Source: Pythium myriotylum
Lineage: Eukaryota; Oomycota; Peronosporomycetes; Pythiales; Pythiaceae
NCBI GenBank assembly: GCA_023091665.1
Contig: JALJCQ010000003.1
Location: 2,356,001 to 2,420,000, forward strand
Reading direction: 5' to 3'
DNA length: 64,000 nucleotides
Shown here: piece after piece, positions 19,188 through 29,017 of the stretch
Layout of the letters: the number at the start of each line of letters is the position of its first letter
How positions within the stretch are numbered: position 1 is the stretch's first letter
Position numbers and translations under genes: made by a program
The notes under the pieces: model-generated
Databases searched by the model: none
Told to the model about the DNA's origin: nothing
The model's input: only the letters and a program-made list of their open reading frames with translations

Positions 19188-22100
19188 TGTGTGTAACTTC
19201 CCCTGGCCATCTGGCCTTTCTCACTGCCTTTCGTGAGTAGGAGAGGCGGGACAGTTTTGCAAAGGTGCATGATTCGCATACAAACGAGTCTATTAGGGAC
19301 TTAGAGAATGGCCTCTCGTCCTTCAAATAGATCTCGTAGAGCTCCTTCATTGCAGTTCGTCCCGGATGTCCTTGGCGCCTATGCCATAACATCAACTTGT
19401 CAGCTCTACTCCCCGATTGAGTAGCCGTCAAAGCCCTCTCCTTACCCACAGCAGGCAACACGTACAGACCCATTTGGTCCGATACTGGCGCATACGCCGA
19501 GTATCCGTGTTCCTTGTGAGTGATGAGACACTCATCATCGTCGAATTCGATGCACATGCCGTCTTTCTGTACGGCCTTGCGCAGAGACAGTAGGTTGAAT
19601 TTAAATTCGGGAACGTATATCACGTCCTCGAGGTAGAGCGTCTTCGGGCGCCCCTCAGTGTCCTCAATCGATAGTCGCACTGTCCCCTTGCCGACGCTCC
19701 GATGCGTCGTGGCACCCCACTCCACGATGCCCATAACTGGAGTGTAAGAGGTGAAGATGGTACGGTCCTTCGTCATGTGGGCGGACGCGCCTGAGTCGAC
19801 GATCCACTCCGTATCAGCGGACAGGGTCGCCACGGAAGCAGATGCGACGGCCATCAGTGCTGTCTCCTTCCCGAACATCGACTTCTCCGCTGCAGAGAGC
19901 TCACCTCCCATTGGTGGCGTCATCTGCCCTTCTTCCGCGCCTTCTCCCACCGAAATGTCCTGCTGACAATTCTGTGATGGTACGATCGGGCCATCAACGG
20001 TCGGTGTGGTTATTTTCGAAACGTCCACATTAGTAGGTTCGGCCGTCGGTGTAGGTATATCGGCAACCGAGGACACCGATTGTCCTGGTTTGGGTTTGTG
20101 AGCCCCGACCGACTCATCCACCATGGCAGTCGTAGAGGTAAGTGGTGTCCCCATCGGACCCAGCTCCTCACCATCAGACTCATCACTGTACCCATCCAGT
20201 GGTGAGTCGCCTTGCATATAGATCCCGTGGCCGTAGTGGTAGTAGTCGCCCTTGCGTGGGCGGCGCCAGATCTCGTCGGTGCCTGTGAAGGCCAGGCGCA
20301 CGAGACCACGCTTCTTGATTTCAGCATCCGTCGGGGTTCGACCGCGGATCTCCACACCGAAATTCTTGATCCGCTCGTTCTCAACATGCGCTTGCTTCAA
20401 GCGCTCAACCTTATCCACCTTTTGCTTCTTGGTGTTCGCCGATTGCGAGACCAATTTAGGTTGTTGAGAATGGCGGGAGTCGCCCCTAGTAGTGCGCGCA
20501 TTCTGTGCCGACTGAGGCGGCGGTCGCTTCTTCGCATCGTATCTCTCGTGGTCGTGAGCACGACTTGTGCGATGAGCCTCACTGGCTCTGCGATCTCCCC
20601 GCTCTCCTTGTTGGCTACGGCTTCTCTGGTCTCCTTCGCGCCAATCGCGCTCATGGAATCCACCACCGTATACGCCACCAGCGGAACCCCGATTGTTCTG
20701 CTGGGCGTGGGAGTATTGACCATCAGCCCAATGATTCCGCTGTTCGTAATGACGTTCCTGACGTTCCTGATCTCTGGGGGTGTATGCCTCACTGGGTCCG
20801 TAACGTCGGAGGTCGTCCGGTTTCCCTTGTTGAGGTCCCCGCGAGATATCAGTTGGTCGAGGTTGCACTGGCCAATTGCCGTGGCCTCTCCAACCAAAAT
20901 CAGGAGTGTTGAAGTTGGGACTCGGATGCGAAACGCCCAATCGGTGTTCGCCCAAATCGTCACCTCGCCTTGGTCCTTGTTCTTGCGCTCGAGCAAAAAG
21001 CGCATGCTGAGTTCTCTCATCTTTCGGTGAGAATGATGATCTCCTGTCCGGAGATCGAGATCTTCTCGGAGATCCGTAGCGTCTCCCGCGTTCACGACTC
21101 CGATTGTTGCGATTACGCTCTGGGGATCGACTACGGCCTCGTGATCGCGCGTAATCACGCTGTTCGCGCGGTGGTGAGTGACCGCGAGCCTGGCGCGGAT
21201 CGTCGTTTCCATAACGGCGACCTTCACGCTGAAGTTTCCGCGCAACCTCAGCGGCAGACTTCGCGGCTGCGTCCCTGATCAGGGCGTCCAATTCGTCCCG
21301 AGTCAGTGTCACTTTGTTAGGAGTAGACTTCAGAGACCTTTTCTCTTTGTCCTTTCTGGCTTTCTCGGCGTCCCTCACCGCCTTCTCCTCGCGCCACTTT
21401 TCCACATTCGCTTGCCGCTTTGCTTTGTCCTCTTGAGAAAGCTGCGAGCATTCCAGCGCAGTGTGGCCTTGGAGGTGGCACACAAAACAACCCCGCTTGG
21501 GTTTTTTGTTCGACGAGGGCGGCCCACCACCGATTGTGGTTGCCGCAAGAGCCGTCTCCTTTTTCGGTGTAGTTGAATTAATTTCAACCTTTTGTCTTTC
21601 GACTAATGTTCGCAGCACCGAGTACTGTAGCACTGTCTCTTGGCCGTACCAGGATTGGATGCGACCGCCCCATTCGGTCGGCAACTTCTCCCGTAGCATC
21701 ATAGATCGCGCCTTATCAGAGTGCTTGGTGCCAGTGACCGACTCGTATCGATTTACGAGGACGTCAAACTTGGCAACAAAGACGGCCGGGTCGTCCCCCA
21801 ACTTCATTTTGAAATTGCTTAATTCATGCTGCAGAGCAGCATGATCAAGAGCATCGTCCTTTCCATAGCGATCGTTAAGTAATTTCCAAGCGTCAAATGG
21901 CCGTTTGCCATTAATATATGGAGATCACTCGCGAGGCACTCCCGGATTATGTAGGCCACCCTACTCATCTCCTGGAGCGCCGCGACCGAGATCACGCGCG
22001 CACCGTCCGATTGACGGCGGCCGTGCTGGTCTTCGCGTTGAAGACGGACTTCACCGTCCTCCTCGTCGTCCTTTTCCTCCCCAACCCCCCCCTCCTGCTC

Positions 22101-22344
22101 GAGCACCACCGATAGTGCTCGGCGGAACGACAGGGGCCTCCGCCGCGCGGATCGGGGGATGGACAATTCCATCCCGAAGGATGAACGTCTGGGTCCCGTC
22201 GTAATCCTCAACTTTGAGGTAGCCGATGAGCGGCGGCGACAGGGACTGCAGGTAAAGCTCAATCGTGTCCCTGGCTTCCGGCCACTGGTCGGAGTCGCCA
22301 GGGAACTTGATGTTCGGGACCTTATCGGGGTAGCTTGGGCTCAT
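19087..22344 (-). pseudogene. Copia 1 gag, protease and start of integrase, interrupted
   Basis: Gag begins at 22344 (MSPSYPDK), four bases after the 5' LTR, and changes frame in a C8 run near 22085 and again near 21910. The long frame from 21807 carries the zinc knuckle CFVCHLQGHTALEC (~21450-21490), a basic Lys/Glu stretch and an Arg-Ser-rich stretch (about 21000-21200). A ~400-residue hydrophilic region follows, then the aspartic protease (WIVDSGASAHMT, ~19790). The integrase zinc site (H..H..C..C: HRRQGHPG, CESC) and the first catalytic Asp (THSDIG) close the frame. It breaks at FVADDY, exactly where a deletion removes the rest of the catalytic core. The distance from zinc knuckle to protease is far longer than usual for copia. 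Confidence 0.9.
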
Positions 22345-22348
22345 AATC
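22327..22348 (-). promoter_or_regulatory. Copia 1 primer binding site overlapping the gag start
   Basis: Minus-strand TTATGAGCCC complements the anticodon arm of eukaryotic initiator tRNA (GGGCUCAUAA). Drosophila copia is known to prime from a 5' half-tRNA-iMet at the same place. The ATG within it is the gag start. Confidence 0.65.
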
Positions 22349-22699
22349 ACTTGTGATTAGCACTAGTCTCACAAGTCTTGACTGGGTCCTGGGATGCACA
22401 GAGGAACCGCTCTTTGGCGGCCGACAAGTTCTCTCTCCCTTCCTTCCTTGGGGGCGAAAACCAGAGTCTTACATTTGAGTGACCGAAGCCACGGTTATCT
22501 AATACTAATATGTCTTTTAGGATACAGCCCCAACAATTCCTCAGTACCGAAAAACCTCTCTTGGAGGAAACCGGACTGTGCTACCGGTGGTAAACCTGCG
22601 AAGGCAGGGGAAACCCACCGGGCGTGAGACGTGGGAGCATACCCGCTTGGTGTGCTCCATACTTGTGTCTGGGGTGGCGATTCCACTCCATTCACAAGT
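22349..22699 (-). repeat. 5' LTR of copia element 1
   Basis: 351 bp. The minus-strand end (position 22349) is followed by GATT and then the gag ATG at 22344, so no untranslated leader lies between LTR and gag. Confidence 0.95.
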
Positions 22700-22704
22700 G
22701 TGAC

Positions 22705-22923
22705 TTCATCGAACTCCACAAATCCACCCTACAAGTGAATGGTTTTGTAGTTGTCTTTCTCAGTATCGCTTGAGTGTTTTGCACATAAAAACAGAGAAGA
22801 TTCAAGTGAAAAGATATTGGAAAGCAACTTGCAACAACAAAAACCAAATTGTCTGTCTTCTTAGATCAATGACGAGGGCAAAACGACCATCAACTCAACC
22901 GCTGTGCTGGAAAGCGAGGAATC
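22705..22923. other. 3' flank of the Argonaute gene
   Basis: About 220 bases of AT-rich sequence between the copia target duplication and the Argonaute stop codon, presumably 3' UTR. Confidence 0.5.
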
Positions 22924-23610
22924 TTAAACAAAGAACGAAATGTTACGGAGTGCCGGGTGGACTGGGTTGTTACCTGGAGCTTGAGCAACATTCAATAGGT
23001 GGGCGCGCTCTGCCAAGATGTGTGCGTAGTGCACGTGGGCCACGACGGCAATCGAGCGTGCGTCGGCCCCGAACGCATGGCAAAAGTAGAAACAGAGGTC
23101 CTGAACCTCTTGCATGGGGATGCTGAGGTCGTTCAGAACGACCGTGTACCGGGCTGGACGACTGGTTCCGAGCTTGCCTTCGTGGCCGAAGAGGTAAAAA
23201 AGAGTCTTGCTTGGATCCACGACAACGTTGTCAATAACGGTACCGGCAGGCGCGTTGCCAAAGTGACCGCGGTTGTCTTCTTCCACGAAGGCGCGAAGCT
23301 TGTGCTTCCGCGAGACGACAACGTACAGGATCTTGGGCAGCTCGATGTCGCTCGCAAACTGCGACCAGGCTTGGCGAATCACTTCCAGATCCGCGTTCGA
23401 CGATTGATCAATCTTGTCGTCACCGTCGCGGAAGTAGATAAGCTGCTGAGGCTTCGTCTTGGTTCGATTTTCGAACTTGACAAGCAGCTCACGAACTGCA
23501 GAAACCAAAGGCGCAACAAGATCATTCAAAGAGAGCACAAACTCGCGCCCAGCAAAGTCGCTTGCCCACTTCTCCATCGTTGCGACAACGGCACCAATCT
23601 TGCGCTCGTC
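22924..23610 (-). pseudogene. AGO: Argonaute, C-terminal half of PIWI domain (detached 3' part of a split gene)
   Basis: About 225 codons ending in TAA at 22926-22924. Argonaute PIWI features in order: IGAVVATMEKW, LIYFRDGDDK (second catalytic Asp kept), LYVVVSRKHKLRAF, PAGTVIDNVVVDP, GTSRPARYTVVLND, DLCFYFCHAF and VHYAHILAERAHLLN. The ending NNPVHPALRNISFFV fits the usual Argonaute C-terminus. The histidine normally found in SRPxHY (catalytic in slicing Argonautes) is Arg here. The frame joins exactly to the part at 39797-41426 when the LINE and one copy of its target duplication are removed. Alone, this part has no promoter or start codon. Confidence 0.93.
23599..23610. repeat. Left target-site duplication of the LINE
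   Basis: CTTGCGCTCGTC, repeated exactly at 39797-39808 right after the poly(A). On the minus strand it encodes the Argonaute residues DERK, present on both sides. Confidence 0.93.
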
Positions 23611-23840
23611 GACTTCGAAATTTGTCACGTACCCCACAAGTCGAATTCCAACCAATCACCTTTCGCATCAGCGTACCGTGATTTGTGAGGACCTCAGTCA
23701 CCCTCACAACAACAACCGACCGTTCTCGATCGACCTGGCTCCAAGAACCAGTCCGACCAGACCGGCCAACAGCGATCGAGTCAGTGCGAACCGGCTCGAC
23801 ACTAAACCCAGGTAGCCCCCCTCCCTGGGACTTAGCGAAA

Positions 23841-25564
23841 ATGACCGCCGACGACGGCCCCCCGAGGCCACCGGACGCGCCGCCGGCACTGCCCAGTGAC
23901 GCCGCGCCCGCGATGGTACCGCCGACGCCAATCGAAGAGACGAGGCGCAATACCGAAAGCTGATCATGGAGCGCGGCTATGACGAGGTGACTGCTTTGCA
24001 GTTCGCAGCGACGTGGAAGTGCGAGGAGTGTACGTGTGCTGTTGGCGCCCCCCGCAAGGACGACTGTGAGTGCCCATGCCACTGCAGTTGCTGCTGTGAG
24101 GGACTCTTCCGCTGCTTTACGTCCTGCGACTGCAACCATGACTGTCATTACGATCCTAACACGCCGGATCCGCCGGCGGCGCAGCAGACGCCCGACCCGA
24201 CGCCGACGCAAGGAGAGCAAGCACATGAAGCCGCTGCCGGGGCCGCTCAAGTGCCAAATCCTCCTGGGGAGCATCCCATTGACGTGGGCTCTGAGCAACC
24301 AGAGGAGAGGCAGGAGGGCACAGTGGAGGCCGACGGCGACGAAGCCATGCGCCAGGCTCCGGAACGGCCACTAAGCTTGAGCGAATTGTACGAGAAACTT
24401 GCCCAACTTTTGAACGAAATGCATGATGAGGACGCTGACGCGCAAGCGCAGCCATTCGCAGTGAAATTCTTCGCGATTTTGTACAAAGAAGCGATTCAAA
24501 CCGGAATGCGAGCCAAGAAGGAGACCAATTTGCCAGCGTTGTCAACTGATGAGGCCGCCCTCTTACTCGAACTCACGCGAGTGCTACTCAAAAATGTGAC
24601 GTTCCAAAAGTTCAAGACGGTGATCACGGACGTAGTTCGCACGACGTTTCGATCCACGTGGTCGCTGGAGCGAATCCTACGTGACCGCCGAGCGAATGTG
24701 ACGGCGCCGCCAGCGATTGGCCCAAACGCGTGGAGCCAGAAAACTCTCGCTGCAGTGCAGGAGACTCTAGCGTCGGACGCAACAGTCTTTCGATTTGATA
24801 CGACCGTGTACTCGGGAGAAGAAATCGCGCGACTTCGCAAGTTGTGTAAAGAAAGTTACTCGTTCGCGGATACCACTCGCAAGCCAACCGAAGATGAATG
24901 GATCATCATCCTTGGAATCATGTCCGGCACCATTGCGGTGCGCGCGCTCCCGCAATTTCTGAAACGCTGTTGCAATATGATGCAGTTCCAGTGGTTCCAC
25001 CACCAAATGGTAGTGCGGGCGGAAGGCGAGCTTTTCGCCCCGCTCCCAGCCCACGTCAAGGTGTTCGACTACAACCAGACGGCGAAGCGACTGACGGACA
25101 CCATCTTGGCGGCGGCGGATTACCAACGCGTCGACTCGCGGGCGATCAAAGAAATGCTCCAAGTGGTGAAAACCATCTCGTACAACGACGAGCTCAAAGC
25201 GATCCATTTCGTTTTCGACACCAAGTACGAAGCGGTCAAATGGGAAGGGATGGCCATCACGTTTCGTTACCTGAAGGTGCAGCTGAAGAATCCCGATGCG
25301 CGTTACCGCGAAATTCAAGAAACGTCGGCCGGCGAACGAAAAATGGTCATTCGACCACCAAGAGATGGACTCCAAGACAAGCGCTATGACAGTCAATACC
25401 GAATCCGCGTCGCAAACATCACAAGAACGATGGCCGCGGACAAGTTTGGAAAGTTTTTGCACGATCGCACCAACGGTGAAATTACGATGGGAGCGCCGAT
25501 TGACTCTTACGGGTGTGGTAGAGTGGGTCAGCAAAATCACTGCACAGCGACTGCTTGTGACAGC
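23841..25564 (+). pseudogene. LINE ORF1, N-terminal part, frameshifted
   Basis: The likely start is ATG at 23841 (MTADDGPPRPPDAPP). A one-base shift near 23945 leads into the long frame from 23966 (MERGYDEVTALQFAA). That frame has a Cys cluster (WKCEECTCAVG, CECPCHCSCCCEG, CFTSCDCNHDC) that may bind metal ions. A Pro/Glu linker and a long mostly helical region of no recognised family follow. A second shift near 25513 is seen because the sense continues in another frame (VVEWVSKITAQRLLVTADHS) up to the nested insertion. Presumed RNA-binding or scaffolding role by position in a LINE. Confidence 0.75.
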
Positions 25565-25574
25565 TGACCACTCG

Positions 25575-26535
25575 CCAACAGGCCTTCAGATTCTTGGTGC
25601 TAGTGAGCTACCAACAGACGTTACACCCCACGAAAGTCGCTGTGGGGGTGAACCGTGGGCGCTCTGGTACCGAAGTCGGGGGAGGGGAAGCCAGAGGGTC
25701 GTGAAGCCTCTGGGGTCGGCCAGCTGAGCTCCGCGAGGAGACCGTCTCGCAGAGTTGGGCCGGGGGTCGTACCGGGCCGAGAAACACGCCTGCTCAACAC
25801 GCAGGGGCTCGGAGTACTTGTGCGCAGCCGATGAGACGGCTGCGGCTTCCTTGGGGCGTAAGATCTGCTAGTACCCAGCACTAGAGACCGTAACCTTGCC
25901 TTGTCGTGGCGGGGGGACGATCCCACCGGCGCACACGAGTGTCCTTGTCCTTGATGCAGCCGACGCCGCTGGCGGTCTTGCCCCAGCGCTTCAAGTCGGC
26001 CGCTTGAGGGTCGTCGGCTTCCCCTGACAGCAATAGCCAGGTTCCACCGGGGTCTTCTTTAACGTCACCTCCTGTTGGTGACGGCGAGCCTTGATGCGAC
26101 GTTCCTTGCCAAGACGACGCGGCTTGCTTGCGGGCTTGGCGGTGAAAGTGGAAGTCTATTACCGTGGTCTCATCAGCTGATCTAACTACCCCTACGCTAA
26201 GTTCGGCTGCCCTAAGTTCGCTACCGGCTCTACACCCATTACTACTGCTGAATACATGCCCTTTTTCTGCCGATTCAGCCAGTATCCTGCCGATCATCCC
26301 CCTTGTATTCAGGTGATGACTGCGGCTTTCGGCTACGCAATCGACCCCCATTCGGCTATGGGATGGCACAATCGTCTCAGTATCGGTTCCGCCGGTAATA
26401 CCGGCGGCTGATACCGAGTATAGTAATAGTATGGGTTAGTCTGGAGCCTCCTACGGTACTACCCAGAGTCTCTGCCTATCACCTCGGTCTAGTGCCCTAA
26501 AATTCTCGGCCGCTTTACCACACGGGGCCAACTCG
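25575..26535. mobile_element. 961-bp insertion of unknown class in LINE ORF1
   Basis: GACCACTCG occurs at 25566-25574 and 26536-26544; between the copies the LINE frame is lost and after the second copy it resumes in phase (VTADHS then LTWDFFAK). The insert has no terminal inverted repeats, no poly(A) and no clear gene. A perfect hairpin (CCGCCGGT / ACCGGCGG, about 26390-26410) and a weaker one (GTCACC/GGTGAC near 26065-26085) are present. A 9-bp duplication is typical of Mutator-like DNA elements but also possible for a short retroelement. A 162-codon minus-strand frame (26369-25881) is not convincing. Confidence 0.75.
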
Positions 26536-26544
26536 GACCACTCG

Positions 26545-28323
26545 TTGACGTGGGACTTTTTTGCCAAATCGCATAGATGCCCAGCGGGTCTGGTTGGGGT
26601 CAATCGCATCATGTGGGGGGAACATGCGATTCTACTCATCCACCAAGGGCGCACCACCGCAGCCCCGTGCCACCAATGCGCGGAAACGGGACACCAAGCC
26701 TCGGCGTGCACGAAACCGCAGGACGAATGGTTCACGGATTCGACGATTATTGTCACTGAAGACATGATTGACGCGATTCAGACCGTTCGCACCACTTGGA
26801 CAACGCCAGAAGAAGCTCGTGGGCTTTTTGAGTCACTGGGCAACTACCCAGCACAAGTCGTGGCGGTGACGCCGACGCCTGCGCCAGAGCCCGCACCGCC
26901 AAGTGCCGGTAGCACCGATATTGGAAGCGCACAAGCGTCGCCCGCATCAGCGGCGCCGGTCCCGAGTACAAACGATGGAGCTCATCCGACAGGGTCGACA
27001 ACGCAGCAAGAGGAAGGGACGACGGCCGGAGCATCAGGGGCAACGGCCAGGGAACCAGAAAAGACGATCGCATCGCTCACTGTAGACAACTCGACCGCAG
27101 CAACGAGCACGGGAGATAATGGCGGTAGCGCCACCAAGAACGCGACCGACGCATCGATGCCAATCAACAACGGAGCGGCGCAGCAGACACCCGAGAGCAC
27201 TGCAGTCCCGCCGATCAGTGATGGCTGGAAAAAGGCAATGTCGCGCTTTGCCCGTAACAAATCGCGCCACGGCCTGCCATCGAACGCGCCCAACCGAAAG
27301 TCCGACGCCCCGCCGAAACGCCCGCAAAAGACGCCACGATTCCAGCTTCCTGACAGCCAGCCGGCCGACGACGATTCCGACTCTGACGACGAAGACGCCG
27401 CAAACGCACCAGAGGCTGGTACACCGGCCAAACGCGATGAAACCAACCCTAACGGTGACGCAGCGGCCAATGCTCCAGCCGAAGACGCAGCCAACGCAGA
27501 GCAAGCGAGGAAGGCAAAGAAGAAACGAGCAAGTGCACGAGCGGCTCTCGCGCAGCGAGAAGATGAAGACGAGTTGGAGGCCGCTATTTTACGCAGCAAC
27601 ATGGACCGGGTTGGATTGTCCTTGCTTCGAGCAGCGACGCGCGATAGCCCAGTGATGGACAGAGAAGCATGCCTCGCGGCTCTAAAGCGGGAATGACAAG
27701 ACCCACAACGTCAAAAGTCCTCACGGAAAGGCACGATCGCTGCGATCAACGGAAACCTGGTGGACACGCCACCTACTGGCAACTGTCTTTTCATGGCATT
27801 GGCAGAAACGCTCCTCCAATGTGCTTTCGCGTCCAAGCGGAACCGCGACGAACTTCTCGAATGTACGATGATGGTGAAATTTTTGATTTATCTTGCAAAC
27901 CTGGTCGACCAAGACGTGGAGATTCCCCAGCACAATGTCGTCGCGATGCTTGACTCTTCGCCCACTGAGCTAGAGGGCCTGACGGATCAGGAACTGGCGA
28001 CGAAGATTACGGCCCATTACGCTGCGATTGCTACGAGCTCCTCGGAACTCAACTTCACGTTGCCTCGTGAACTCTGGGGTCGCACGGATTGCCTCCGCTT
28101 AATGGCGAAAGGCCTGCGCCGGTCAGTTTACATAATTACCGAGACGGTGGACCCGAATGTGGCCTGCCACATGGTCTTTCATCCACAGCGAATCAAAGAT
28201 CCCAAGACCAATACAACGGTGGCCTCGGCAACGATTCAACAACTGAGCTATCAAGAATGGCTGGGCCGGATTCAGTCTGAAGTTGAGAACAGCATCACGA
28301 GCCGCTGCTGCATGCGCCCGTAG
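26545..28323 (+). pseudogene. LINE ORF1, zinc knuckle and OTU-like protease segment, with in-frame TGA
   Basis: The frame continues ORF1 after the 961-bp insert. A CCHC knuckle (CHQCAETGHQASAC) near 26680-26720 fits nucleic-acid binding. A long Ala/Pro/Thr-rich linker and a basic stretch follow. A TGA at 27694-27696 interrupts, but the same frame goes on with LVDTPPTGNCLFMALAETLL. This matches the Cys box of OTU-family cysteine proteases (GNCLFxAL), and VACHMVFHPQ may hold the catalytic His. The residue three places before the Cys is Thr where OTU enzymes usually have Asp. After ~28290 the sequence no longer makes sense in this direction. OTU enzymes cut ubiquitin chains; a role for the element in blocking or processing is only inference. 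Confidence 0.65.
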
Positions 28324-28572
28324 TAGCGACCATTTCGTTGCATCTCGATACACAGAAGTCTTGGTGGCCGTTGTCGGCGCCGCGCGGACGTCCACTAACC
28401 ACTGTGTTAGGATTTGGCGTACCGTCTCGCTGTCAATCTCGGCAATGACGTGCGTCAATTCATCCATACAAAACCGCAAACGCTTGCTCGCACACCAGTC
28501 CTTGATCCCTTTATCCAGGAAATGCTCGAGGACCACGAACGGGTTGGGGTGTTGCCTGCCCAACTCGGCCAT

Positions 28573-29017
28573 TGTTGAGGTATCAGAGCAACTTCTTCTT
28601 CACTGGGAATGTTTGAGAGTAAGTGTATTGATCGAGTTCGATCTACGTTGGTCCTCCTACCTCTAGACTACGTCTCTCTCTTACTATGGCCATCCATTCT
28701 GTCGAAGTTGCTTGCTACCACCAGTGTGTCGAACGTGTGACCGGTTCGACCACGGTTTGTAGCTGCGATCGGACCGTTGATCTGGCCACCGTGCCACCAC
28801 GTCCTGACACCACTCGTTGGCGTCCAAACCGTTTGCTCAGACGGTTTAGGCTGGAACCGCACCGTCAACGTGAACCGCGACTGCACCTCCCTTAACCATG
28901 CTGGGAATGTCCTCAGCTGCTGGGTTGTCACAAGTCGCAGGCTGAGTCTCACGCGTCACAGGCTGACTGTCACACGTCGCAGACGGCTTCGGAACTTGGG
29001 CATGCGGAAACCCAACA
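28573..29017 (-). repeat. 3' LTR of copia element 2
   Basis: 445 bp, identical as far as read to 33055-33499. The last ~170 bases of the polyprotein frame run into it, with the stop at 28846. Confidence 0.95.

Larger units (their letters stand above)
15464..22699 (-). mobile_element. Ty1/copia LTR retrotransposon 1, defective
   Basis: Two 351-bp LTRs in direct orientation bound the element, flanked by the 5-bp target duplication GTGAC (15459-15463 and 22700-22704). The domain order gag - protease - integrase - reverse transcriptase - RNase H on the minus strand is that of Ty1/copia (Pseudoviridae). The LTRs differ at only two positions. The polyprotein is nevertheless interrupted by frameshifts near 22085, 21910, 19130 and 16440, a TAA at 16094-16096 and an internal deletion in integrase. 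A tRNA-iMet anticodon-loop type primer site overlaps the gag start. Inserted about 220 bases beyond the Argonaute stop codon. Confidence 0.95.

Noticed and set aside
25800..25860. Hammerhead-like ribozyme in the 961-bp insert (GATGAG next to a GC stem)
   Set aside because: The conserved GAAA and cleavage-site pairing are not found.
25621..26369. Protein genes in the 961-bp insert
   Set aside because: Frames of 100-160 codons lack domain-like features and overlap GC-rich structured sequence.
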